A DNA stretch of 64,000 nt from Chroococcopsis sp964623815. Lineage in GTDB: Bacteria; Cyanobacteriota; Cyanobacteriia; Cyanobacteriales; Microcystaceae. Positions within the stretch are counted from its first letter, which is position 1. Each line of letters begins with the position of its first letter. Below are positions 1 through 10,415 of the stretch, in pieces. The position numbers were made by a program, and so were the translations under genes. Below the pieces are notes generated by a model. The model saw only the letters and a list, made by a program, of their open reading frames with translations, searched no databases and was not told where the DNA came from. The stretch lies in contig CAZUVR010000003.1 in assembly GCA_964623815.1 (NCBI GenBank), positions 75,687 through 139,686 of the forward strand, in the 5' to 3' direction.

Positions 1-3000
1 TATTGGGAATATTGATACTGTAGTTAACCGTATTCTGAGCGTTGCCTGCCAGACCCGAGGCGGTAGTACCGGTGATAGTCCATCCCGCCGGCGCTCCCTC
101 GACGCTATAAACCAAACCATTGAGAGCCGTATCGGTGAGATTTTTTAATACTATGGTACCGGTTAGGGTACGATCAGCCAACACCGTCAGGTTAAGGGGT
201 TGACTGTCGAATCTCATACCGAGCAGTTTAAAGCTATCTTCTGGCGTTATATCTTCACCTGGATTACCTGGGAAATAGGCGTTAATCGTATAGTTGCCCG
301 CCTCGCCGGGGAGGGGATTGAAAGCGCGGGTGAAGTTACCGTCTTTATCGGTAAAGGCGGTTAATTCTCTGGTGGTGCCATTTAACCTCACCGCTACGGT
401 TACGAACTCGTAAGGCATGGGGGCGTTATTGCTGTTACTCAATGCCCTTCCCGTCAGGATAACCGATTGTCCAGCTATACCGGTTACTACATCGGTAGAG
501 ACTATGGCACGGTAGGCGGGTTGAATAACGATCGGTAGAGTACGGCTGTTATTACCTTCTGACGACTCGGTGACGGTGTTATTAACATCCGTAACGACGA
601 TGAGATTATATTGTCCGGGTGTTTTGGGTATGAAAAAGCTATTAGTTCTTTGATAGAAAGCGGCGACGGGTAGGTTACTAACCAGGTTGAATTCTCCGAG
701 TAGGGTGTCGGCCCCATCGAGTACCCCATCAGTAGAAATATACACTCTATCTATTATGGGAAGGCTGGCGGAGGCGAAAGCGGCAGCGATTCCGCTATTG
801 GTCACTCTGTAGGTAAACGAGCCTAAAGCCCCGGTTAGTAGGGGAGTGGCTGCGGTAAGAGTGGAAATTACTAAATCGGCTAGATTGCCCGCCGGCGCAT
901 CGGTTACGGTTAGGTTTCGGCTTACAGATGGGTATCCCGTTGCCGCCGCTGTAATATTAACTAGTTGCGGGCCGTCGTTGATATTATCGTTGATGGCATT
1001 GATAGCAAAAGTAGCGGAGGCTTGATTGGCAGGAATGATTACCTGTCTCGGGCTTGTCGCTTCCGTCGTATCGCTTGAGGTGAGAGTTACTACCAGAGCT
1101 TGACTCGTGACGATACTGCGGGTGATGGTGGCGTTGACGGCAGAGTTACCAGCGGTTTCGTTTACCCTATCCCGATCGAACGTCAGGCTAAGTAAAGGAG
1201 CTGGGGCGGTTTCATCGTCTTTGATAGTCACTAGCGCCGTGCCTCTACCTATAATCGCTCCCCGCCCGTTACTGAGGTTGATGGTGAAAGTCTCATCGCC
1301 TTCTAGTTTGGCATCGTTGCGGATGCGGAGCGAGTTGGGAATCGCTAAACTGGCTAGAGACACGGGTATAACTTTACTCGTTTCCCCAGGGGCGAAGGTA
1401 ATATCGAAAGGAACGTTATGGAAATCGTTGTTTACCGATGAGGGGGCGCAGGCGCATCCGATGGCCGTCCCATCTGTAAAACTCAGTGTAAAAGTACTAC
1501 TAATATCGGTTTTGCCCCTGCGGGTGACGACTATATCGGTTATCGCCGTACCGTTTTCCCTGACGGTATAGTTACCCGCGCTGAAATCGATCACGGTTTC
1601 ATCATCGATGATGTTGAGGATTGCCGTAGTTTGTGCGCCGAGAGTAGCCCCACCCGTGGGGTTACTCAAGGAGAGGTTAATTGTTTCCGTCGTTTCTACC
1701 GCTGTATCGTTAACTATGGGGATGGTGACGGTTTTACTAGTTTCCCCGGTGGCGAAATTAATCGTAATGGGGGCGTTGTTATAATCCGACGGTGCCGTAG
1801 CGCTGCCGTTAGCAAGATTGACCCTGACGCTTACCGCTCCCGCGCTTCCTCCTGCACGGTTAATGGTTACTGCCGCGACGGGAATACCATCTTCACCGAC
1901 GCTATAACTGGTGTTGCTGAAGCTCAATATCCCCTGGCTCGGGGTGTCATCGTTAATAATGGTTAGAGTTGCAGTGGTGCGAGTTGCCAAGGTTGCCCCA
2001 CCGCCTGGATTTGTCAGGGTGAGATTAACAGTTTCGTCGGGTTCTAAGATATTATCGTTGACGATCGGTATCGTTACTGTTTTGCTCGTCTCACCGTCGA
2101 GAAAGTTAACGGTAATGGGCGTGTTATTGTAATCCCCCGGTGTCGTAGCGGTGCCGTTAGTCGGAGTTAAAACCACGCTCACTGCTCCATCACTACCCCC
2201 AGTGCGATCGATCGTGATGGTGTTGACTGGTGTGCCATTTTCACTGACGCTATAGCTGGAGCTAGTGAAGGCTAATTGACCGGGTAATCTGAGATCATTG
2301 CTAACGATGGTGACGGCGGCGTTACTCCTAGTTCCAAGGGTGGCACCGCCGGTAAGGTTGCCTAGGGATATATTAAAAGTTTCGTTGGCTTCAAAACGGG
2401 TATCATCGACGATGGGGATGGAGATAGTCTTACTCGTTTCCCCGGATGCGAAATTAACTGTGATGGGTGCGTTATTATAATCCCCAGCAGCGATCGCGGT
2501 TCCGTTGCTGAAATTGACCACCGCGCTGATCGCCCCTGTAGTTCTGCCACTACGCTCGATCGTAACGCTTAAGCTGCCGTTCTGTTCATTAACGCTATAA
2601 GTTGCCGCCCCGAAGGATAAAAACGCGGGTATATCGGTGCTGTTGGGTGTAAAGAGAACGCTCTCTGGTACTATCTGTTTCGTTATACCAGCATCGGTAC
2701 TAGCCCAAGAAAATTGGGCGATATTATTAGTAAAATTGTCGCCATAAAGAATGAGTACGGGCTGAAACCCGGCCTGTAAAAAAACTTGAGCCGCTATTTC
2801 GGTGGCACCGTGTAAACCGCCGTTATTGATGGTGGCGTTGCTCGAACTGGGGGCCTGAGTTGCATTACCTAAAAAGAGGTAACTGGCATCATCGCTGTTG
2901 AGGAAAAAAGTATAGTTACCAGTGGTGGGAATATTAATGAAGCCCCGCCAACGAGCGCTATAAGTTTCGTAATCGGCAAGTACGGGAGCGGTTAAATTCC

Positions 3001-6000
3001 AACTAGCCGCACCATCGACAAAATTAATCGTTCTGTCAGTGCGTCTTAAGACGGGTTGATTCTGACTGAAGAAATCGAAATTATCGTTAAAGTAGCCGTC
3101 AAAATATTCAGCACCCAAACCTATATCATCATCGGCTATGGTGACGATCGCCGTATTCTGTGCCCCGACGATCGCTCCGCTGGTGGGATTGGCGAGAGCG
3201 ATATTAAAAGTTTCATTACCTTCTCTCGAAAGGTCATTAATTATGGGGATAGAAACCGTTTTACTAGTTTCCCCTGTAGCAAAACTAACGGTGATGGGGG
3301 CGTTGTTATAGTCAGAAGGACTAAGAGCCGTACCATTAGTTAGATTAATACTGACGCTGACGGCACCATCCGCGCTACCGGTGCGATTTAACGTAATTTG
3401 TCCCGTGCCGTCTTCGTTGAGGGTAAAGGTAGGCGCTCCGAAACTGACAACGGGTTCTTCAACGATAGTTAAAATCGTCGCGCTTTGGCTTCCTAAAATC
3501 GCGCCCCCGGTGGGATTAGTCAAACGAAGATTAACGGTTTCGTTGCCTTCCAAGATACTGTCATCGAGGAGTGGGATGCTTACCGTTTTCGTATACTCGC
3601 CGTTATTAAAAGTGACGTTTATGGGTGTGCCAGTGTAATCCTGTCCCGCCGTTGCCGTACCGTTACTGAGGTTAAGCGTCACGCTCACCGCACCCCGATT
3701 CCCGATCGTGCGCGTCAATGTAATTACAAATTCTGTACTACCGTCTTCGGTAACGCGATAGGTAGGGGCCCCGAAAGCTATCTCGTCTCTCGTACTGGTG
3801 AAATAGGATGCGTTCAAGTCCAATTCACTTAAAGCTACACCTTCGACGATGGCGATCAATTCTTGCGGTTCGGGACTCGGTTTGATACGAAAAATCGCGG
3901 TTCCCGAAATTCCCGCCACAGGTGACAGCCCAAGGCGATAATTACTCTTAGCTCCGAATAATTGAATTACGTCTTCAACTTTATTAAAGTTCTGAATCCG
4001 GGCGTAATCGGCTGTACCCTGGGTGGTAACGTTGTTGTCGTCGTAGAAGGGGGCGTTATTATTACCGAGAGCGATCGTATCGTTGCCGCCCCCACCGACG
4101 AGAGTATCGATTTCATTCACTCCCGGAGCGGCGATATAAGGGTTCACCCCGATGATCAGATCATTACCACCGCCTGTATTGATATTGTCGTTACCTGCTC
4201 CGCCGATAACCGCATCGTTGCCATTCCCTGTATTGATAACATCGTTGCCGCCGTTACCGTCGATCGTATCACCTAAAGCTCCTGGCAATGATAGAGCATC
4301 GTCAAATGTACTTCCGGTGACGTTGAATCTTTCTATACTCTCGAAATAAAGGAAGGAATTGTTATTCCATCCGCTGCGGATACGGTTAGCGTCGTTGTAT
4401 ATCCCCCTGTCGGCGTAATTGAGTCCCGTATAGTCAAGAATCAGGCTATCTGTCCCCGCGCCGCCGTATACCTGAGAAGTATCGTTATCGAAGGCGTAAG
4501 CCGACGCACCCAGGGTGAAGCTATCGTTACCACCGCCTCCTCGAATCGTCCCTATCTGTTCAAAATTAGCGATGCGCGTATTGGCGACGGGAAGGTTAGG
4601 CGATTGCGTCAGGTTAAAGTTAACCGTTGTGGTTACGTCAGAAAGGTCAAGGAAAAGACGATCGACTCCCGCACCCCCATCGAGGCTATCCCCTGTCTTG
4701 CCACTGAGCCAGTCACCGAAAGCACTCCCGGTGATGTTGAATCTTTCTATACTCTCGAAATAAAGGAAGGAATTGTTATTCCAACCGCTGCGGATACGGT
4801 TAGTGTCGTTGTATATCCCCCTCTCGGCGTAATTGAGTCCCGTATAGTCAAGAATCAGGCTATCTGTCCCCGCGCCGCCGTATACCTGAGAAGTATCGTT
4901 ATCGAAGGCGTAAGCCGACGCACCCAGGGTGAAGCTATCGTTACCACCGCCTCCTCGAATCGTCCCTATCTGTTCAAAATTAGCGATGCGCGTATTGGCG
5001 ACGGGAAGGTTAGGCGATTGCGTCAGGTTAAAGTTAACCGTTGTGGTTACGTCAGAAAGGTCAAGGAAAAGACGATCGACTCCCGCACCCCCATCGAGGC
5101 TATCCCCTGTCTTGCCACTGAGCCAGTCACCGAAAGCACTCCCGGTGATGTTGAATCTTTCTATACTCTCGAAATAAAGGAAGGAATTGTTATTCCATCC
5201 GCTGCGGATACGGTTAGCGTCGTTGTATATCCCCCTGTCGGCGTAATTGAGTCCCGTATAGTCAAGAATCAGGCTATCTGTCCCCGCGCCGCCGTATACC
5301 TGAGAAGTATCGTTATCGAAGGCGTAAGCCGACGCACCCAGGGTGAAGCTATCGTTACCACCGCCTCCTCGAATCGTCCCTATCTGTTCAAAATTAGCGA
5401 TGCGCGTATTGGCGACGGGAAGGTTAGGCGATTGCGTCAGGTTAAAGTTAACCGTTGTGGTTACGTCAGAAAGGTCAAGGAAAAGACGATCGACTCCCGC
5501 ACCCCCATCGAGGCTATCCCCTGTCTTGCCACTGAGCCAGTCACCGAAAGCACTCCCGGTGATGTTGAATCTTTCTATACTCTCGAAATAAAGGAAGGAA
5601 TTGTTATTCCATCCGCTGCGGATACGGTTAGCGTCGTTGTATATCCCCCTGTCGGCGTAATTGAGTCCCGTATAGTCAAGAATCAGGCTATCTGTCCCCG
5701 CGCCGCNNNNNNNNNNNNNNNNNNNNNNNNNNNNNNNNNNNNNNNNNNNNNNNNNNNNNNNNNNNNNNNNNNNNNNNNNNNNNNNNNNNNNNNNNNNNNN
5801 NNNNNNTCGGCGTAATTGAGTCCCGTATAGTCAAGAATCAGGCTATCTGTCCCCGCGCCGCCGTATACCTGAGAAGTATCGTTATCGAAGGCGTAAGCCG
5901 ACGCACCCAGGGTGAAGCTATCGTTACCACCGCCTCCTCGAATCGTCCCTATCTGTTCAAAATTAGCGATGCGCGTATTGGCGACGGGAAGGTTAGGCGA

Positions 6001-6942
6001 TTGCGTCAGGTTAAAGTTAACCGTTGTGGTTACGTCAGAAAGGTCAAGGAAAAGACGATCGACTCCCGCACCCCCATCGAGGCTATCCCCTGTCTTGCCA
6101 CTGAGCCAGTCACCGAAAGCACTCCCGGTGATGTTGAATCTTTCTATACTCTCGAAATAAAGGAAGGAATTGTTATTCCAACCGCTGCGGATACGGTTAG
6201 TGTCGTTGTATATCCCCCTCTCGGCGTAATTGAGTCCCGTATAGTCAAGAATCAGGGTATCTATTCCGAGTCCCCCGTACACCTGAGAAGTGTCGTTATC
6301 GAAGGCGTAAGCCGACGCACCGAGGGTAAAGGTATCATTACCACCGCCTCCTCGAATCGTACCTATCTGTTCAAAGTTACTGACTACGGTTCCCGCTGCG
6401 TTGAGGTTCGTTGCTACGGTCAGGTTGAGACCGATCGCCGTGCTGGTGTTCTGTAAGTTTAGATTAAAGCGATCGATTCCTCCGATCCCATCGAAACTAT
6501 CCCCCTGATTGATATTGAAAAAGTCGTCGAATACCGTTCCGACTATATTGAATACTTCTATCCCTTCAAAATACAGGAAGGAATTATTATCCCACCTGCT
6601 ACGGATTCGATTAGCGTCGTTGTAAATTCCCCGGTTGGCATAGTTTAAAGCTCTATAGTCGGAGGTGAGTCTGTCCGTACCCGCACCGCCGTAAACTTCC
6701 CCAAAACTATTAACTACGAGATCTGCACCATCACCGCCGCTGACCGTATTTGTCCCCGCGCCTGCGTTGAGGCTATCATCACCACCAGCACCATCGAGGT
6801 TATCGTTCCCGTCAGACCCCTCTAGAGTGTCGTTGCCAGCCAACCCGCCTAAAGTATCGTCACCACCTAAACCCTGAATTAAATCATTCGCCGTTGTACC
6901 GAGCAAATTGTTATTGTTGTTATCGCCGATGATATTAGACAT
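1..6942 (-). CDS. Giant RTX / Calx-beta / PA14 / CARDB repeat protein (C-terminus beyond window; internal assembly gap)
   Basis: The frame is open on the minus strand from ATG 6942 to the window edge, broken only by the N run at 5707-5806. The start MSNIIGDNNNNN leads into RTX nonapeptides of the GGxGxDxx type (about 6920-6730). A tandem array of about 138-residue units follows (about 6660-4330), then more RTX repeats (4280-4030). Next come two Calx-beta domains (about 3775-3130), a PA14-like domain (about 3125-2640), four more Calx-beta domains (about 2620-1215), a related domain (1205-910), a CARDB-like domain (about 885-515) and an Ig-like end. No Sec signal is seen; RTX proteins normally leave by type I secretion with an uncleaved C-terminal signal, which would lie outside the window. 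The role is probably a calcium-binding surface or adhesion protein. A TTG two codons upstream (6948) is a weaker start. About 2,260 residues are visible if the gap hides no extra repeat. Confidence 0.9.
4330..6660 (-). repeat. Tandem array of 414-bp (138-aa) coding repeats
   Basis: The same segment recurs at 4515, 4929 and 5343, exactly 414 bp apart, and again at 5912 beyond the gap. A diverged copy lies at about 6325. The non-diverged copies are nearly identical in DNA. Two linked versions occur, differing by ATCC/AACC, AGCG/AGTG and CTGTC/CTCTC near 4358-4400, 4780-4825, 5194-5235, 5608-5650 and 6178-6220. At protein level this gives ADRGIYNDAN against AERGIYNDTN. Each unit contains NNSFLYFES and GGGGNDSFTLGAS. 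Because 414 is divisible by 3, copy-number change keeps the frame. Confidence 0.93.
5707..5806. other. Assembly gap (100 N) inside the repeat array, flanks overlapping by 55 bp
   Basis: The 55 bases ending at 5706 are identical to the 55 bases beginning at 5807 (both run from TCGGCGTAATTGAG to CCCGCGCCGC). Closing the gap on that overlap restores a spacing of exactly 414 bp between repeats. An overlap of this length is what a k-mer assembler leaves at an unresolved repeat. The true copy number is therefore unknown, and the broken reading frame here is an artefact. Confidence 0.95.
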
Positions 6943-7371
6943 ATTCAAGTATTCTCTATAACATCTATAGATTAAAGTCTCTTAAAATTCTTAATGTTAA
7001 CTAAGATTTAAGGAGGTGATCGGGTCAGCAAATTGACTAAGAGAAATTTTACCATCTATTTTTTTTTAAAAAATATTAAGAAAAATTAAAGTAGTCATTT
7101 CTTATCAAAAAGCAAAGCTATCTAATTAATATAAATAAGCAGTGATAAATCTCACAGATTCAAAGTGATTTCGGACAAAAACAATGTGTTAGCAGTTGAG
7201 ATTAAAAGTTCCTGAAATTAAGAAGCTTTCAAAGATTAAGATGTTATTGTTAATGGTATTACAGCCTCTTTCAAATCAGTTGGGTACATCGACGGAAATA
7301 AAACCCTTGTCTAATAGGGCAATAGCCCCGACTCCCGACTCCCTCTGTATAAGCCCCATAACATTAATAGT
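6943..7371. promoter_or_regulatory. Divergent intergenic region between the RTX gene and pta
   Basis: This AT-rich spacer of about 430 bp separates two outward-facing genes and must carry both promoters; none could be assigned confidently. It holds a plus-strand AAGGAGGTGAT (7010-7020), a perfect match to the anti-Shine-Dalgarno, without a plausible start codon after it. A T9/A6 stretch lies near 7061-7075, and a short heptamer-like sequence GACTCCCGACTCCC at about 7329. No coding sequence is apparent. Confidence 0.5.
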
Positions 7372-9483
7372 ATGACCAATTCCCTATATATAAACTCAAC
7401 GAATCCAGGGAGCGGTAAAGCCTTAGTGGCTCTGGGGATTCTGGAAATGCTCTTAAGGAAAACTAGCAGAGTAGCATTTTTCCGACCCATCATATCTCAA
7501 GAACCTGAATGTATAGACGAAGACATAGAATTGATCGTCAATTACTTTCACCTACAACAATCCCTTCAAGATACATACGGGTTATCCTATAAGCAGATTA
7601 ACGAACTATCTGCCAAACACCAACCCGACACCATATTAGAAATAATCATCGAAAAATACAAAAACCTAGAGAAAAACTACGATTTCGTACTTTGTGAAGG
7701 TTCGGATTATTTAGGAAAAGCCACGGCCTATGAATATAATCTCAATTTAGAAATAGCGAAAAATTTAGGCTGTCCAGTATTAATTCTAGGTAGCGTCGAT
7801 GCCGAAGGCACGCGAAGCTACCACTTTGACCTCGCAGATAGCATCAGCCCGGTTCAGATCGCCCACGACAACTATATAGAAAGGGGTTGTCAAGTAATAG
7901 GCATAATAATTAATAAAGCGCCGATCGAGCGTCTGCCTGGATTAGAAAGCCTTCTTAGACATACCTTCCCCGATAAAAACTACACCCTCGCCGTTATCCC
8001 CTACGATTCCAAACTGAAAAACCCGCGCATTTCCGAAATCGCCCAACAACTGAACGCTGAGATACTACACGGGCACGATCGCCTCGATGGTCTCGCCGCT
8101 CACTACCTCATCGCCGGGATGCAATTACACAACGCTCTGGGTTGGCTCAAAGAAGACACACTCGTGATCACCCCAGGCGATCGCAGTGATTTAATCGTCG
8201 GGATGCTACAGGCGGATAAATCGGCGAACTATCCCCACTTAGCGGGAATCATCCTCACCGCCGGATTCAAACCGGAGAAATCGATCGAACGCCTGATCGA
8301 AGGTTTAGCCGATACGCTACCCATTCTCTCCGTCACGAGCGACACCTACACCACTGCCTCTTTAGTTCACGATGTACAGAGCGGTTTAAGGGCGACAGAT
8401 CACGATAAAATCGCCCTCAGCTTACAACTGTTTCAAGACTACGTTGACCTATCGCAATTAGAAACCCGAATTAGAACCGCCCGCGTCACTGGCATTACGC
8501 CCAAACTCTTCACCTACAATCTTGTTCAAACAGCTAAAAAGCAAAAACGTCATATAGTCTTACCAGAAGGTTCGGAGCCACGTATACTGCAGGCGGCGGC
8601 CGTCCTCTTGAGTCAGGATATAGTAGATCTAACCCTAGTGGGCAACCGGGAGAAAATCGCCAGCGCGATCAAAAAACACGGTGTTAACCTCGATATTGAC
8701 AGGTTAAACATCATCAATCCGATGGAGAGCGAAAGATTCGATTTTTATGTTGATACCCTCTTACAACTGCGACAGCACAAGGGGGTAAATAGGGATATGG
8801 CCCGGGACTTCGCTCAAGATGTATCCTACTTCGGCACCCTGATGGTTTACTGCGGCGATGCCGATGGCATGGTTTCTGGTGCCGTACACACTACCCAACA
8901 CACGATCAGGCCAGCCTTACAGATCATCAAAACTACCCCGGATTGCTCGGTCGTTTCTTCAGTATTCTTCATGTGCCTACACGATCGAGTATTGGTGTAC
9001 GGAGACTGTGCGGTGAACCCCGATCCCAACGCGGAACAATTAGCAGAGATCGCTATTTCCTCCGCCGTCACCGCTCAACGCTTTGGCATCGAACCCCGCA
9101 TCGCCCTCCTCTCCTACTCTTCCGGTACTTCGGGCGAGGGGGAAGAAGTAGAAAAAGTACGGCGAGCTACTCTTATAGCCCGCCAGAAGCGCCCGGATTT
9201 ACTCATAGAAGGGCCGATTCAATACGATGCGGCAGTGGATAAGGAAGTAGCGGCGCAAAAAATGCCAGATTCTCCCGTCGCCGGAAGAGCCACCGTCTTC
9301 GTTTTCCCCGACCTTAATACTGGTAATAACACGTACAAGGCAGTACAGCGAGAAACTAACGCCCTGGCGATCGGCCCTATCTTACAGGGATTGAAGAAGC
9401 CCGTCAACGATCTCAGTCGGGGTTGTACCGTACCCGATATTGTCAATACCGTGGTGATTACAGCCATACAAGCTCAGACCTAA
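7372..9483 (+). CDS. pta: Phosphate acetyltransferase, long form
   Basis: Pta interconverts acetyl-CoA plus phosphate with acetyl phosphate plus CoA in the cytoplasmic acetate pathway, usually together with AckA. The 703-residue protein has the long-form layout: an N-terminal BioD/CobQ-like P-loop domain (NSTNPGSGKA near residue 10), a central DRTGG-type domain (about 220-340) and a C-terminal PTA/PTB catalytic domain (about 380-700). The catalytic part is marked by VLPEGSEPRILQAA, SYSSGTSGEGEEVEKVR and GRATVFVFPDLNTGN. Length is usual for the long form. No strong ribosome binding site precedes ATG 7372. No ackA is adjacent. Confidence 0.96.
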   Translation: MTNSLYINSTNPGSGKALVALGILEMLLRKTSRVAFFRPIISQEPECIDEDIELIVNYFHLQQSLQDTYGLSYKQINELSAKHQPDTILEIIIEKYKNLEKNYDFVLCEGSDYLGKATAYEYNLNLEIAKNLGCPVLILGSVDAEGTRSYHFDLADSISPVQIAHDNYIERGCQVIGIIINKAPIERLPGLESLLRHTFPDKNYTLAVIPYDSKLKNPRISEIAQQLNAEILHGHDRLDGLAAHYLIAGMQLHNALGWLKEDTLVITPGDRSDLIVGMLQADKSANYPHLAGIILTAGFKPEKSIERLIEGLADTLPILSVTSDTYTTASLVHDVQSGLRATDHDKIALSLQLFQDYVDLSQLETRIRTARVTGITPKLFTYNLVQTAKKQKRHIVLPEGSEPRILQAAAVLLSQDIVDLTLVGNREKIASAIKKHGVNLDIDRLNIINPMESERFDFYVDTLLQLRQHKGVNRDMARDFAQDVSYFGTLMVYCGDADGMVSGAVHTTQHTIRPALQIIKTTPDCSVVSSVFFMCLHDRVLVYGDCAVNPDPNAEQLAEIAISSAVTAQRFGIEPRIALLSYSSGTSGEGEEVEKVRRATLIARQKRPDLLIEGPIQYDAAVDKEVAAQKMPDSPVAGRATVFVFPDLNTGNNTYKAVQRETNALAIGPILQGLKKPVNDLSRGCTVPDIVNTVVITAIQAQT

Positions 9484-9496
9484 TCGTAAATCTCAA

Positions 9497-9524
9497 ATTC
9501 TCCTACCTAGTGTGGCAGGAGAAT
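9497..9524 (+). terminator. Hairpin just downstream of pta
   Basis: ATTCTCCTACC (9497-9507) pairs with GGCAGGAGAAT (9514-9524) across a 6-nt loop with one A-C mismatch, 14 bp after the pta stop. No U-tract follows, so it may be a 3'-end protecting stem or a weak terminator. Confidence 0.5.
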
Positions 9525-9636
9525 GGAGATTCGAGGCGGTCATAGCATTAACGAATGATTAGAAGTTTTTACTTATTAGAAAAGCTAATCATCGATGTAA
9601 ATAACTTCACCATAACCTCTCGAATTTCAAGATGCC

Positions 9637-9661
9637 ATCAGCGAATTTTCTGATTTTTTTT
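9637..9661 (+). terminator. Weak stem followed by a T-run
   Basis: ATCAG (9637-9641) and CTGAT (9650-9654) form a 5-bp stem followed at once by seven T. It could end pta read-through before the convergent gene that stops at 9663. The short stem makes this tentative. Confidence 0.3.
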
Positions 9662-9662
9662 G

Positions 9663-10076
9663 TTAGGGTATCTCGATGCCTCTATATTTTTTAGGTTTGG
9701 GAGAGGTTTGAGATTGAGGTTCTACGTGCTGGATAGGCATAATTACACCTCTATATTTGCCAACTACGGGTTTTTCCGTAGTTATTAAAGGCTGTTTTTT
9801 GGTTTCGGTGTAACTAATACCCCGATAAGTTTGAGTTGAGACTGTCTCTCCCGATTCGAGCGTTCGCTTCGGCTTGACCGCGATCAGTTGAGTTACTACT
9901 ACGATCACGACTATCAGTAGGAGCATCTGTATCTCCCAGGGAGCCATGATTAACGCTAGAAGAGAACAGATCACCGTCACCGCACCGCTTAAATATGCTA
10001 TCTCGTCTTGAGATTTTTGCCAGATATAGGTACTTAATGAGGCAATCACCAAGGGTAACAGAAATACATAACCCAT
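9663..10076 (-). CDS. Small membrane protein with three YRG motifs (DUF4278-like tail)
   Basis: The 137-residue product has an N-terminal hydrophobic half with about three membrane segments (residues 1-18, 25-45 and 48-68). A polar tail follows, carrying three related motifs: TYRGISY (about 84), KYRGVIMP (about 109) and KYRGIEIP (C-terminus). YRG-type motifs are characteristic of the short cyanobacterial DUF4278 family, usually one per protein; here they are reiterated on a membrane anchor. The function is unknown. It is convergent with pta and stands alone. A partly overlapping frame at 9814-10161 looks non-coding. Confidence 0.75.
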   Translation of the reverse strand: MGYVFLLPLVIASLSTYIWQKSQDEIAYLSGAVTVICSLLALIMAPWEIQMLLLIVVIVVVTQLIAVKPKRTLESGETVSTQTYRGISYTETKKQPLITTEKPVVGKYRGVIMPIQHVEPQSQTSPKPKKYRGIEIP

Positions 10077-10208
10077 AGCTTTCCGTTGAATTCTTTTCTA
10101 TTATTATCCCTCTATCCGATTCATTCGATCGCTCTATAGCTCGACTATATCTATATTCCATTACATGACCTTGATATTAATTTAACTTATATTAAATATA
10201 AGTTTTAC

Positions 10209-10409
10209 TTTGTCAAGTTTTATTTACAAAAGTTAAATATTTTGTTATATTTATTAATGTAAACCAATATATTTAATAACTAAAAGAGATTTATCACTTT
10301 TTATAAGTAGTAATAAACCTCCGCATAGATCGGACAAGCATTGAATGTAGATAGATTTTTTCATTGAGTTCTCCTACTTAATCCCCGGACAAGCGAGCCG
10401 GGGTTTTTT
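10209..10409 (+). ncRNA. Candidate small RNA ending in an orphan intrinsic terminator
   Basis: A strong terminator points along the plus strand (10383-10409), yet no plus-strand gene lies upstream: both neighbours are on the minus strand. A possible sigma70 promoter is TTGTCA (10210-10215), 17 nt, then TTAAAT (about 10233). That would give a transcript of roughly 165 nt. No plausible reading frame was seen in it. Promoter and transcript are inference; only the terminator is clear. Confidence 0.3.
10383..10409 (+). terminator. Intrinsic terminator (plus-strand orientation)
   Basis: CCCCGG (10383-10388), a 9-nt loop and CCGGGG (10398-10403) are followed by six T. The opposite strand lacks a U-tract (ATTAAG follows the stem), so it does not look designed for the minus-strand glycosyltransferase that stops at 10416. 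Confidence 0.75.
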
Positions 10410-10415
10410 ATGGCT

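Noticed and set aside
4604..5815. Long plus-strand open frame of about 400 codons opposite the RTX repeats, with repeated 82-codon frames
   Set aside because: It is a reverse-complement shadow of the 414-bp repeats. The minus strand encodes clear RTX motifs continuous with the rest of the giant protein.
4330..6660. Repeat array considered as CRISPR or other non-coding tandem repeat
   Set aside because: The period is 414 bp, the units are contiguous without spacers and they are in frame with coding sequence on both sides.
9814..10161. 115-codon minus-strand frame overlapping the YRG-motif gene
   Set aside because: It uses another frame over a gene with clear membrane helices and motifs; its own product has no recognisable features.
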